This document shows positions 25,378 through 35,431 of a stretch of DNA of 64,000 bases, piece after piece. A program made the position numbers and the translations under genes. The notes under the pieces are model-generated. The model saw only the letters and a list, made by a program, of their open reading frames with translations, searched no databases and was not told the DNA's origin. The DNA is from UBA8389 sp942493385 (GTDB lineage: Bacteria; Bacteroidota; Bacteroidia; Bacteroidales; UBA1402), in assembly GCA_942493385.1 (NCBI GenBank), contig OW818699.1, positions 2,914,001-2,978,000 on the forward strand, given 5' to 3'. The first letter of the stretch is position 1, and every line of letters starts with the position of its first letter.

Positions 25378-28300
25378 TTATTTCACAATAAACAGCTTTT
25401 GAACAGATCCTGATGTTCCTATTAAAATCAACAAATAATTACCAACTGGAAATCTCCTATTCAAGTTTTGAATTGGCTGATATCCAGCTTTTTCGAATAC
25501 CAACTTGCCCTCCATGTTGAATACCTCCACTTTCTCATAGGGGAATAACGGACTGTTGACGATTACCCTATTTCTGGATGGATCTGAGTAAATCTGCACA
25601 TTTTCAGCTTCTTTGGGAGATTCTAAAATGTTTGTCAGCACTTTTTCAAACAAAACCCAGTTGATGTTGAATCCACCTGTTGCAGCAAGCAGTTTCACAA
25701 AGTGTTTACCTTCTCCAAAATTCAGATTGACGTCGGACGAAACGTATGTTTGCCAACCAGCCGTTTTTGGAATACTGATTTGGCCCGCTTTCAGATTGTC
25801 TACATAGATGTGAATAACTCCCGTGCTATAAATAGAACCGGTTCGGAAAGTCAGTTTGTATTGCCCAGTTGTCGGAACATTCACTGCGTATTCCATCCAA
25901 TCGTTCGTATCAATGTAGCCCACATCCGAACCACCATCTGTATCGCCACAAGTTTCTGTTTGAGTACCGTATTGGGCATAATATCCCTCCGCTTCCATTT
26001 TTCCGGGCATGACAAACCAAGTAGGCTCCAAAACATCGTTCTGCACCAGAAAATCGGAGAAAGCTGCAAGCGTGCCCGAATCGGTCGCTTTAATCACTCC
26101 CGGCGAATAGGAAACTGACACGTTTTCTCCCCATTTCAATTTCGTACCCAATTGAAGTGAAATGGATTTCCCGATCACTACCATGTCCAGAATCGAAGAA
26201 TTAGAGCCGCTCACTTTCAAACTGAAACTGCCAGTTTGGTTCAATACAGGGTACACTTCCTTATTGAAAGTGAGTATCACGGATGAACCTGTGGAGTCGC
26301 TTTCAGCGTTAACGATTTCCAACGGCAAACCCAACGAAGCATTGGTTACCAATCTATTGGAAAAGAGCTTCAAGAACCCTTGATCGGAAGCTTTCCATGT
26401 TGTCCCGGTATAAGACAACAGAACTTGATAATCGGCATATAATTTTTCGGAAACAGAAAAGGATACAATGGACGAATCACCACGATCATAGACAGGGTTG
26501 GTCAGCAATACACGCCGGGAACTGTTGTCGTTAATGATCAACTGCAGCTCGGATGCATCCGATGGCAACATCATTTTTTTACTGAATTCCACAATCAAAA
26601 TGCTTCCTTCTCGGTTGCACGAAACAGACCGCAAAAGTGGTGCAGCACCAATTAATCCGTTTTCAACCAGTGTATCCGTAAAATTGAGAAGATCCGATTG
26701 TATGGTGGATTTCACATTTCCATTTACATAGGCAATGGTAATAACGTCGTCTTTTTGAACAGGGCTGGAAAGTTTGAGCATCAACGATTGATTGTCTGCA
26801 ACATACTCGATGGTGTCAATGCAGACGGATTGACTATTAACTTTAACGGTGAATCCAGTGTATTGCTGTTGTTGAGCAACCGGGATGTCGAGTTTTAGGG
26901 AAATCCGGTCTGGTTGTTGAGAAAAGACGTATGCCGAATCAAATGCAGCCGGTCGAAATGGAACAAGGGTATACGTTTTTCCAGCTTCCGTTTGAAAATC
27001 ATATTCATAAACCCGACTCAATGCCGGCTTGTTCAATCTGGCAGCCGGCGAAATGCGTGGTGTTGTAACCGAATCTGTTGTAAAAAACGGGTTAGGATTG
27101 ATGCCCGATGCCACGGTCAACTGGGTTCCATTTTCCATCGCAACCTTATTGGGCATACGAATTCGGAAATTGCCACCCAAATTGGATTTAATTGTAATCT
27201 TTTGTACTTCAGCGTTCTCCCAGCTGAAATCAAGGTCAAAACCACCATAAGCCCTCAATCCACTGACGGAACCGTCTTTCCAGTCCGCTGGCATGGCCGG
27301 TAGCAACTGAACGGCACCGTCATGACTTTGCATCAGCATTTCAGTCACCCCTGATGTGCAACCAAAATTTCCATCGATCTGGAATGGGGGATGTGCGTCA
27401 AACAGGTTCGGATAGGTACCACCGCTGAAGCTTGTGGAAGTGACAGAAGGATCAACATAAGTCAACTGGTTGGTTATCAATTTATATGCATGCTCACCTT
27501 CGAACAATCTCGCCCATAAGTTGATTTTCCAGCCCATAGACCAACCTGTGGAAATGTCCCCTCTGAATGTAAGCGAAGTGCGTGCAGCATCAAACAATTC
27601 GGGCGTTATGGAGGCAGTAATCTGATTGCTAGGAAAGAGGCCGTACAAATGCGAGACATGCCTGTTCTTATCGGCAGGATTGTCCCAATCGTCCATCCAC
27701 TCCTGCAGTTGACCGTACTGTCCTACCTGCATGGGTGGCAATTGGTTTCGTAAAACCTTCAACTGGAGTGCAAAGGTGCTGTCCGTTTTAAGAATATTGG
27801 TGGCACGCATGGTTTTGTTGAACAAATCGAACAACAACTGGTTGTCCATAGTGACACCAGCTGCAATGGACGCACCATGTACGGATGGATTGTTTTCAGG
27901 TGACATGGATGGACAGACCACCATCCAATTATTTTTTGGTTCTTTGACTAGAAAGGATTGATAAAATTTACAGGCATCCCTCAAGACGGGATATACCGAA
28001 CGCAAATAGGCTGTATCACCGCTGTATAGGAATTTTTCCCAGACATGTTGGGACAACCATGCACTTCCGGTCGGCCACATGCCATAATACGCCCCGTCCA
28101 CCATACCGGTGGTTCGCCATAAGTCTGTGTTGTGGTGCAATACCCAACCCTCGGCTCCATACATGGTTTTGGCAGTTACGGCACCAGTAACTGCCAACTC
28201 CTTGGTCATTTGAATCAATGGTTCGTGCATTTCGGTCAGATTCGTTTTCTCAGCTGGCCAGTAATTCATTTGAAGATTGATGTTCGTGGTGTATTTACTG

Positions 28301-29421
28301 TCCCAAACCGGATCGGTCTGATCGTTCCAAAGACCCTGCAAAGTAGCAGGTTGTCCTCCGGGTTGCGAAGATGAAATCAATAAATACCGACCTAATTGGT
28401 AGTACAGGGAAACAAAATCAGGATCTTTGGTCTTGGCAAAATACTTCAAACGGACATCGGTCGGATAGTTGGCATAGGCTGACGTGCCAAGGTTTAAATT
28501 CACACGATTAAAATACGATTGATAGGATGTTATATGATTGGATAACAGTTCTGTGTAGGTTTTTGCCGAAGCCGAGTTCAGATATTCCTGACTCTTTCCC
28601 GATTCGTCGGCTGTCAATGTCTTGTAGTCAACAAAATTGGTCGCAATGGATACGATCAACAATACCTGATTTGCTCCTGCAACAGTAATGTTTGTAGAAG
28701 TAGATGTTATGGTTCCACCAGTATTGATGATTTTTACCCTGGTGCTCGATTTCACCATGCCAGTCACCCCTTCATGACTACCGGATAATCCTTTCATCTC
28801 CAGCGTGTTTACATTAAGCACTGTCAATGAGGTTTTTAAGCTTCCGTTCAATGTTGACGTAAAGGAAATCTTGCCTGCTTGGCTGGCAGACAGGCGGATG
28901 ATGATGACTTGTTGGGGTTTGGAGGCAAAGACTTCTTCGGTGTATGTGACACCGTTTAACGCATGAGTCGTTGTGATTACAGCACGTTCCAGATCGAGTT
29001 CGCGGTAATAATTCGTATAGGTGCTGTGACCCGGAAAAGTAAGTTGGAGATTTCCGATGGACTGATACTTCTGCCCTTGATTGGTAGTTGACTTGATGGA
29101 ATTGTCGGCAAGCGTTTGTGCAGCATCCCAGCTTCCGGCAAAAATCAATTCTCGAATGCTCGAAAGGGATGCCAAAGCGTTTGGATTGTTGTTGGTACAT
29201 GGGCCACCAGACCAAAAGGTACCTTCATTGAGTTGAATATTTTCGATCGAAGGGTTGCCATACACCATGGCACCCAATCTACCGTTCCCGATGGGCAAGG
29301 CTTCATTCCACAACGACGCGGGTTTTGAATACCAAAGCTTTAAATGTTCATTAGCGTAAGCAGAAACGGTTAACTGTATAAGGCAGAGAGTGATAATAAT
29401 GATTTTTCTCATGAAATTCAC
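25378..29421 (-). CDS. GH95 alpha-L-fucosidase/alpha-L-galactosidase with CBM6-like domain and T9SS tail
   Basis: 1347-aa secreted protein. The GH95 catalytic domain (about residues 25-790) opens with LWYSKPASLWNEALPIGNGR. The catalytic asparagine pair is Asn380 and Asn382 (TNINLQMNYWPAE), the general acid is Glu509 (SPENN) and the further acidic residue is Asp683 (FQIDGNFG), all in place. The enzyme cleaves terminal alpha-1,2-L-fucose or L-galactose from glycans; which one is not visible. Three Ig-like beta-sandwich repeats follow (about 830-1130). A CBM6-like domain (about 1130-1262, KMEAEGYYAQYGTQTE ... DWMEYAVNVPTTGQY) and a sorting domain come last. An alternative start at Met4 is possible. 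The gene begins 14 nt after the GH30 gene, so they are probably co-transcribed. Confidence 0.83.
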   Translation of the reverse strand: MNFMRKIIIITLCLIQLTVSAYANEHLKLWYSKPASLWNEALPIGNGRLGAMVYGNPSIENIQLNEGTFWSGGPCTNNNPNALASLSSIRELIFAGSWDAAQTLADNSIKSTTNQGQKYQSIGNLQLTFPGHSTYTNYYRELDLERAVITTTHALNGVTYTEEVFASKPQQVIIIRLSASQAGKISFTSTLNGSLKTSLTVLNVNTLEMKGLSGSHEGVTGMVKSSTRVKIINTGGTITSTSTNITVAGANQVLLIVSIATNFVDYKTLTADESGKSQEYLNSASAKTYTELLSNHITSYQSYFNRVNLNLGTSAYANYPTDVRLKYFAKTKDPDFVSLYYQLGRYLLISSSQPGGQPATLQGLWNDQTDPVWDSKYTTNINLQMNYWPAEKTNLTEMHEPLIQMTKELAVTGAVTAKTMYGAEGWVLHHNTDLWRTTGMVDGAYYGMWPTGSAWLSQHVWEKFLYSGDTAYLRSVYPVLRDACKFYQSFLVKEPKNNWMVVCPSMSPENNPSVHGASIAAGVTMDNQLLFDLFNKTMRATNILKTDSTFALQLKVLRNQLPPMQVGQYGQLQEWMDDWDNPADKNRHVSHLYGLFPSNQITASITPELFDAARTSLTFRGDISTGWSMGWKINLWARLFEGEHAYKLITNQLTYVDPSVTSTSFSGGTYPNLFDAHPPFQIDGNFGCTSGVTEMLMQSHDGAVQLLPAMPADWKDGSVSGLRAYGGFDLDFSWENAEVQKITIKSNLGGNFRIRMPNKVAMENGTQLTVASGINPNPFFTTDSVTTPRISPAARLNKPALSRVYEYDFQTEAGKTYTLVPFRPAAFDSAYVFSQQPDRISLKLDIPVAQQQQYTGFTVKVNSQSVCIDTIEYVADNQSLMLKLSSPVQKDDVITIAYVNGNVKSTIQSDLLNFTDTLVENGLIGAAPLLRSVSCNREGSILIVEFSKKMMLPSDASELQLIINDNSSRRVLLTNPVYDRGDSSIVSFSVSEKLYADYQVLLSYTGTTWKASDQGFLKLFSNRLVTNASLGLPLEIVNAESDSTGSSVILTFNKEVYPVLNQTGSFSLKVSGSNSSILDMVVIGKSISLQLGTKLKWGENVSVSYSPGVIKATDSGTLAAFSDFLVQNDVLEPTWFVMPGKMEAEGYYAQYGTQTETCGDTDGGSDVGYIDTNDWMEYAVNVPTTGQYKLTFRTGSIYSTGVIHIYVDNLKAGQISIPKTAGWQTYVSSDVNLNFGEGKHFVKLLAATGGFNINWVLFEKVLTNILESPKEAENVQIYSDPSRNRVIVNSPLFPYEKVEVFNMEGKLVFEKAGYQPIQNLNRRFPVGNYLLILIGTSGSVQKLFIVK

Positions 29422-29435
29422 ACTAAATCAAAAAA

Positions 29436-32400
29436 TTATTGCAAACAAACTTTGGTAACATCATCACCAATTCTAACGAGGTAGATGCCATTTTGTAGGT
29501 TCGCATTCGATCGAACTTGCGTACCTGTAATTGAATAGATCGAATACGGTACAGAAGGTGTGACTTGGATCTTGCGATCAAGGCATAATATAGTAGGTTT
29601 GTCTAAAGAACGGGGTTGCTGCTTGGTGGACGAAAGGACGGATTCAGTATAGAATAATTGGAAATCGTCCAAAGAGAACCAGGTGCCGGCCCAGGTCGTT
29701 CCAGTCATGAAAGGTTCGTTAGAAAACCCTATGGTTAATTGATTGTCGGATACTTTAATGTCTTTAATCTCATACCAAGACCACCCATAACCTTTTCCGG
29801 TATTGGCATTTCTTTCTGCTGAACCCACCTTTGCAGTACTCCAAACTTGTCCGCCTTCATACCCAAGCTTGTCAATTTCCTTTTTATAAAAAATGTTGTC
29901 CGCTTTGGCAAAAATGGAGCTGCCCAAGCCATCGGCTCGTCCGGCACAACGAAGCTTAAACGTGCCGTTCGGAATGTCCTTGAGATGTTGATCTGCTGTA
30001 AAAGCAAGCAACCCCTTTGTACCGTTGTAGGCGTCAAAATAGCGATTCGTCGTGTTTCCGCTATAATGCAAGCCTGCATTCGTAAACCATGTACCATAAT
30101 TCAATATGCCACTCCAACCCTCGGGCAATACATTGTTGGCAGCACTACCCCCATCGGCCGACTTGATGACAAATGAGAAATTCGTACTGTCGCTGGGGGC
30201 TTGTGTCAATCGGAACTGCCGAGTAGCCTCAGCGAGTTCCTTAGAAAGAGCCTCCACATGGAAAGACGATACCGACTGCAAGAATTGATTGTTCAGTTCA
30301 GTCAAAAAGGTTTTGAACAGTTGTACATTCTTGGAGCTAAAGAGCGGTGCATTTGAGAAATCAAGGGCAGACTCATTGGAAGCGATATATGACTGCGCCG
30401 ACGTCAAAACAGCATCCATCTCATTGAGAGCATTGTGCGTCGTTGTGTCATTGGCGAGTACAGTTTGCTGCTGGTCAATCAAACGTTGATAGAGCATTTT
30501 GGATGTACTTGATTGGAGTTGATTGGCCAAATAATCCAAGGCCTTGGTTTTTGTGACTGTATAATATTGTGTCCACTTGGCATTCGACAGTTTGGCTTGA
30601 ACAATTGCAGAAGTCAATTGTTCGATGGCATGGCTCTTTTCATCGATGCTCGTCGCTCTGTTTCCTGCAGCGATGGCCGAATCCAACTTGGTCAAGTCAC
30701 CTTTCAACATGGCAAGCAACCTGTTTGTGGCGGCCATGGACAATTTATTCTGGAGAATCGTATTGAATTCAGCCTCCCCTTTTCCATGATAAGTCAGTTG
30801 AAAGTCGGTCACACAAAACCATCCCGATGTCGTGTTTCCCGGAGAAATCGAAGTGAAACCAATTCGCAGTTTGCCATTCTTTCCCACCACCACCTTGGCA
30901 GTCGTTAATTTTTCCCAACCTTGGGCAGTATTCCAATTTTTATCCAACGTCATATTGGGAGAAATGACAGTTTGCAAGCCAGAACTCAAGTAGGCATGTT
31001 GATTGGTCAGGCTTCCCGCAGTAGTCATCGCAGAACAAGAGATGGAATACAAACCCGGTGGCAGGTTTTCCACATCTTGAAAAAAATTCATAGTCGAAAA
31101 ATTGTTCGACCATGAATTCCAGCAATTTCTTCCTCCTAGATAGTTCAACCTGAAATCACCGCTGCCGGTAGTCTGGTTGAGAGATGACCAGCCTACTGAA
31201 TTCCCCTGTGTAGGATCGTGTGTACTTCCGCTGTGAAAGGATGGGTTCAGCATCCAAAAAGAATAATCCACCGTTTGTCCTGATCCGATGTTTTGATTCC
31301 ATTGAAACGTGTTGATGGCTTGGGAAAGGCTAATAAAACCCTTCTCATAATCCAGTTTGGTGGATATCGAATCCGAAAGAATGGAATCGGAATGGAGGAT
31401 GGCTGCTTCAAATTCAGTCTTGTTCGTTGCGTAAGCTACCGATAAGGACTTTGCCTTTCTGATAAGGGACTGAAATTGATTCTGCAACAGTTGACTTTCA
31501 CTTGCAGAGACCATTAAATTTTTTAAAATATCGACTGCTGCAAGAACGACCTGTTCATCAGAAGACGCATCAAGCGTTTTTGCATAAGCCAGCGCATTAT
31601 TTAGAAATTTGGAGGAAGCAACGGAGCTGGATTCGTCAACCAAAGTGCTCAAGGCCACAAAGGGATCGGCAATCACATACGTATTGAAGGAAGAAGCCGG
31701 CATCGTGACAGTCAGATATTTAGCACCAACCTTCAGATTAATCGTTTTCGATTTTGAGGATTGATTGGACATGGAAATGACAATAGAACGATCCGGCCTT
31801 CTGAATGCCAAGATGTTGTTTTCGGTGTTGGAGGTTGACAATCGAACCGACCCTCTGGCAATGAAATGTGTGTTGTGTTTCACCGCATAATATTCTGGTG
31901 TAAACTGGTAGGTCGAATCCTTGCTGTTGACACGAATCAACGAATTCTGAACCCATCCCCACGTACTCACCCCTTTATCTTTCAAAATGGCGTTCCAAAA
32001 CGTATATTCTTCACATCCATTCACCAAATATTTGAACATCAGGTTGTTGGTATGAACAGCCGCTCCCCAGTCAAAAGAGCCCCAACCACATTCACTTTCC
32101 GACTGCACCGGATGATACAACGGATATCTACGACGAACCGTAGGCAATACCTGCAAACCCTCCCATTGAAAACCAACACCTTTGATGTACTTGGCAATTT
32201 CCGAATTGCTCAAAATAGTTTCGTAAACAGCAATATTGTTGGTATTCATGGTGCCCAGATACAACTGAACAGTTGGCTGATTCACTGCAAAGTATGGGCC
32301 AAGGTATTTGGAGTTGAACAATAAAGAGCCCGCGATACTCCACGAACACGTCGGATACGTATTGAATGAATAGGCTTCGTTTTGATACATCAATTTTGAA

Positions 32401-33092
32401 ATGGTGATTCCCTCCGACCTATAGGCATCGATGAATTTTGAAAAATACAAGGCATAAGCTTGCATGTATTGTGGCTGCATATTGAACTGATCCTGATACA
32501 AAGGGATCTCTCCTTTCAAAGCAAGTCCATTGTTATCACCACTTTTGTTGGCATAATGTTTGTTGGTTTTCATCCACGAAGGCGGACTCCATGGGGATGC
32601 CCAAAACGTCATGGCAGGATTGTAGCTCAAGGCTTGTTTGATATAGGGTATCAAGACTTGTTTGTCCCGATCGATATTGAAGTTGTTCATTTCAAAATCG
32701 CCATCGACCTCGTTTGAACTATACCAACTTCGTGCATAATCGTTTGCTCCGACTGGAATTCGACCGATATCGTACCTTAAATCACCTTTGGGAGCATACA
32801 ACCTGAAGAGAATATCTTCCTGTTCAGATTGTTTAAGCATTCGAAGCGCATCCCAACCCAACTCATTGAAGCAGGTTCCCCAACCATTGAATACTTGCTG
32901 TTCATCGTCCAAATTTAAGATGATATCCGGTGCACCTGTAATATCATCACTCAAACGAAGTGAAGTGAATTGCCAATAATTGTTGTTGGTGGAAGTGTAT
33001 CCAAAAACTGATTTGTCTTCTGCGTAACAAAACAACAGGGTTAGTAGCAATCCTGTTGTCAAAAATAATTTCTTGTTTGTTGTTGTCATCAT
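29436..33092 (-). CDS. GH30-family glycosidase with two C-terminal binding modules and T9SS tail
   Basis: 1218-aa secreted protein with a signal peptide (MMTTTNKKLFLTTGLLLTLL, FCYAE). The (beta/alpha)8 domain of family GH30 occupies about residues 35-480. Marks are FNGWGTCFNELGWDALRML, the WASPWSPPSWMKT strand, the acid/base Glu239 in YQNEAYS, and the nucleophile in VQSESECGWG (Glu332 most likely, Glu334 possible). Family members act on beta-1,6-glucans, glucuronoxylan, or glucosyl-/xylosyl- and fucosyl-linked substrates; the substrate is not clear. Downstream helical linkers separate two beta-sandwich modules (about 615-780 and 990-1160, with LPPGLYSISCSAM and IPNGTFKLRCAGR). A short sorting domain ends the protein (NLQNGIYLVRIGDDVTKVCL). 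It lies 40 nt after the neighbouring module protein gene. Confidence 0.8.
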   Translation of the reverse strand: MMTTTNKKLFLTTGLLLTLLFCYAEDKSVFGYTSTNNNYWQFTSLRLSDDITGAPDIILNLDDEQQVFNGWGTCFNELGWDALRMLKQSEQEDILFRLYAPKGDLRYDIGRIPVGANDYARSWYSSNEVDGDFEMNNFNIDRDKQVLIPYIKQALSYNPAMTFWASPWSPPSWMKTNKHYANKSGDNNGLALKGEIPLYQDQFNMQPQYMQAYALYFSKFIDAYRSEGITISKLMYQNEAYSFNTYPTCSWSIAGSLLFNSKYLGPYFAVNQPTVQLYLGTMNTNNIAVYETILSNSEIAKYIKGVGFQWEGLQVLPTVRRRYPLYHPVQSESECGWGSFDWGAAVHTNNLMFKYLVNGCEEYTFWNAILKDKGVSTWGWVQNSLIRVNSKDSTYQFTPEYYAVKHNTHFIARGSVRLSTSNTENNILAFRRPDRSIVISMSNQSSKSKTINLKVGAKYLTVTMPASSFNTYVIADPFVALSTLVDESSSVASSKFLNNALAYAKTLDASSDEQVVLAAVDILKNLMVSASESQLLQNQFQSLIRKAKSLSVAYATNKTEFEAAILHSDSILSDSISTKLDYEKGFISLSQAINTFQWNQNIGSGQTVDYSFWMLNPSFHSGSTHDPTQGNSVGWSSLNQTTGSGDFRLNYLGGRNCWNSWSNNFSTMNFFQDVENLPPGLYSISCSAMTTAGSLTNQHAYLSSGLQTVISPNMTLDKNWNTAQGWEKLTTAKVVVGKNGKLRIGFTSISPGNTTSGWFCVTDFQLTYHGKGEAEFNTILQNKLSMAATNRLLAMLKGDLTKLDSAIAAGNRATSIDEKSHAIEQLTSAIVQAKLSNAKWTQYYTVTKTKALDYLANQLQSSTSKMLYQRLIDQQQTVLANDTTTHNALNEMDAVLTSAQSYIASNESALDFSNAPLFSSKNVQLFKTFLTELNNQFLQSVSSFHVEALSKELAEATRQFRLTQAPSDSTNFSFVIKSADGGSAANNVLPEGWSGILNYGTWFTNAGLHYSGNTTNRYFDAYNGTKGLLAFTADQHLKDIPNGTFKLRCAGRADGLGSSIFAKADNIFYKKEIDKLGYEGGQVWSTAKVGSAERNANTGKGYGWSWYEIKDIKVSDNQLTIGFSNEPFMTGTTWAGTWFSLDDFQLFYTESVLSSTKQQPRSLDKPTILCLDRKIQVTPSVPYSIYSITGTQVRSNANLQNGIYLVRIGDDVTKVCLQ

Positions 33093-33132
33093 TATGTATT
33101 AAATTTCAATTTTATGACTTTCCACACGTTCT

Positions 33133-35091
33133 TTAGTCAACCCTTATTTTAAAAGACGTCACTTCCGTTTTTACAATGTAAATGGCAGGATTGAGCGAAA
33201 CTGTCGAATTGCTTTCATTGTTGCGAACTGCGGCAACTTTGATGCCTTGTAGGTTGTAAACGACGAAACTTTTTGTGCCTCTGACCTTTAACATTCCACT
33301 TTCAATGGAATAAGTGATCGGATCAGTATTTTTAGGTACGATTACCGAAGATGACAGCGATGTTCCGATGTAAGTCATAGTGAAATTATCCACCTTGAAC
33401 CATCCGTGCCCGTTGCCTGCTGTCAAATTAGGGAAAGTATAACCCAAAATCGAACTCAAACCATTTGTCCGCAAACCCACAGTTAAAACACCCTCCATAA
33501 CTCTTGTCGTGACACTCAAGGATTGGAATGGACCAGCATCATTTTGAACTTCCTTGTACCCACCGAAGTAGAAATCTTCTGTAGCGCTCAACACAGTCAG
33601 GTTTTCCACAGTATAATCGGACGCAGAACCAAACAGCATGGAACTGTTGTTTGCAAACAGGCGCTGTGTGGTCAATCGACTGGTCGTACTATTACTTGAA
33701 CCCATCACATCGGCAGTCACCTTATAGTATCCGTTCGTCAAACCGGTGATTGTTTGAGAAAGCTCTACATCACCGAATGTTCCGTTCCAAATACCTGCTA
33801 TTTTGGATCCGGTTTTGGTTGCATCTCCATCACCATTGACACCGGTCCAAACATAACCGCTGTTTCCAATCCAGTTCCAGCCAGTGAAATCACCTGTTTC
33901 AAAACTTGGATTCACCAAGTAATCGTAATCGTATTGAATGGTGTAGGTTAATTTATCTCCATTTTCGGCAGTAACCACTATGGTTGAAGTACCCTTACCA
34001 TTTTCGAGCGTTACAACACTTACTCCAGCAACTGTTGATTTGGCGTCATTCATCGTAACACTCGGAGTCACCGTGGTTGTTCCGACTGGTACCAAGACTT
34101 TATAATTCAATACGCTAGAATTGAATGCAGGGTTGAGTGTTCCAATGCTTGTTGATAAGGCAGACAAGGTGGCATCGCTCGACTTGGAAACAACCGTATA
34201 ATTGATGGTATAGGCCTTTTGAGCACTTCCATCCAATGACGTTACGACAAGGGTCGATTTGCCGGTTTGAGAGGAAACATCAACAGCTCCGGTACCTGAG
34301 AGGGTCACACCTTCCACCGTCGGTGTTGCCGTCGGTGTAACTGTCGTTGTTCCAACAGGCAAAACGGCATTATAGGTCAACGTTGCCGGATCGAAGGTCG
34401 TTGACAAATAACCTACACTTAAACCGATTTTGTCAAGTGTGGCGACTTTGGAAACATTCGTCAATGTAAAACAGTCGAACTTGAAAAAACCAGCATCACC
34501 TCTAGTCGTATTTGAAAAATCATAACCAAAAGCATTGGATTTACCACTGACTCGAATGCCTAAGGTTAGTGTTCCGTCCGTTACTTTATTGACGACGGTA
34601 ACTTTCTTGAAAGGGCCACCTTCCGCAGACGACTCCGAATATCCACCAAAAGAATAGGTTTCCAATAAACCCAGGATAGCCAAATTCACTTCAGAATAAG
34701 CTGTATTTGATGCGCTGCCGTAGAACATCGATTTGGTGACGGTGCCTGCAGTGGCAAAAAGTCGTTGATTCGTCAGACGTCCGTTGCTGATAGTCATAAG
34801 CGCAGATGCCTGATAAAAACCGTTGGGTAGTCCAGTTATCATTTGGGCACATTCGGCATCCCCGATGCTGCCGTTCCAAAGGCCGTTGATGTAAGCACCA
34901 TCTTTAGTCGCATCGCCATCGGTGTTGGGACCCAACCATGCATATCCGGTGGCACCCGTCCATGTCCAACCCTCGGCCGTGCCTGTCTCGAAGCTTGGAT
35001 TGATGATTGAACTCGTGTAACTAGTCTGCGCTTGCATATTAAACAGCACACCAAAAGCAAATCCAAAAAATATAAGCGATAATTTCATCAT
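33133..35091 (-). CDS. T9SS-secreted non-catalytic binding protein with two NPSFETG modules
   Basis: 652-aa secreted protein without any recognised catalytic domain. Layout: signal peptide (1-22, ending MQAQ); module 1 (about 28-215) beginning INPSFETGTAEGW; two cadherin-like beta-sandwich domains (about 216-302 and 303-387, TLSALSTSIGTLNPAF, LNYKVLVPVGTTTVTPSVT); module 2 (about 390-575) beginning VNPSFETGDFTGW; a C-terminal sorting domain (FVVYNLQGIKVAAV, PAIYIVKTEVTSFKIRV). Both modules share WxGxxGYxWxGxNxDGDATK, SRLTTQRLFA or GRLTNQRLFA, and a late GWFKVDNFTMTY or GFFKFDCFTLT. It probably binds a glycan at the cell surface. It is the first gene of the leftward GH30-GH95-GH127 group and is divergent from the HTCS regulator. 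Confidence 0.72.
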   Translation of the reverse strand: MMKLSLIFFGFAFGVLFNMQAQTSYTSSIINPSFETGTAEGWTWTGATGYAWLGPNTDGDATKDGAYINGLWNGSIGDAECAQMITGLPNGFYQASALMTISNGRLTNQRLFATAGTVTKSMFYGSASNTAYSEVNLAILGLLETYSFGGYSESSAEGGPFKKVTVVNKVTDGTLTLGIRVSGKSNAFGYDFSNTTRGDAGFFKFDCFTLTNVSKVATLDKIGLSVGYLSTTFDPATLTYNAVLPVGTTTVTPTATPTVEGVTLSGTGAVDVSSQTGKSTLVVTSLDGSAQKAYTINYTVVSKSSDATLSALSTSIGTLNPAFNSSVLNYKVLVPVGTTTVTPSVTMNDAKSTVAGVSVVTLENGKGTSTIVVTAENGDKLTYTIQYDYDYLVNPSFETGDFTGWNWIGNSGYVWTGVNGDGDATKTGSKIAGIWNGTFGDVELSQTITGLTNGYYKVTADVMGSSNSTTSRLTTQRLFANNSSMLFGSASDYTVENLTVLSATEDFYFGGYKEVQNDAGPFQSLSVTTRVMEGVLTVGLRTNGLSSILGYTFPNLTAGNGHGWFKVDNFTMTYIGTSLSSSVIVPKNTDPITYSIESGMLKVRGTKSFVVYNLQGIKVAAVRNNESNSTVSLNPAIYIVKTEVTSFKIRVD

Positions 35092-35431
35092 GTATAGATT
35101 GCTAAGTGTGGTTGAATCAACCCATTTTCTAAATGCTAAATTACAGTGTCAATCATTAAAAGCACACCTCAATTGATTCAAAAAAGAGCTCATTTTCGAC
35201 TACTTAAAGTAAGTAAAAGCAAATGATCAGGAGGGTCATCGTGATAAAACGTGTAACCTACAAGCTTGTTTAATAATCAATTGTATTATTTAACAACTGT
35301 TTGTTGCCGATATTTGGACAAAATATGCAAGTTCAGATTAGAAAACCAAGATTCAAATCAACAATGCATTCCATGCAATTTTTTAAGAAACATTATGTAC
35401 TTTCAAATCCTGAAAACAACACGCTCAAACC
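35092..35431. promoter_or_regulatory. Divergent intergenic region with paired palindromes
   Basis: 340-nt gap between the leftward enzyme group and the rightward regulator gene. ggttgaatcaacc (35110-35122) is a near-perfect palindrome centred on a TTGAATCAA core. The reverse complement of that core, TTGATTCAA, recurs at 35173-35181, 61 nt away. A second dyad, aataat-caattgt-attatt, lies at 35272-35290. These are candidate operator sites for the AraC-type HTH of the adjacent regulator. No clear Bacteroidetes -33/-7 pair was found on either strand. Confidence 0.3.
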
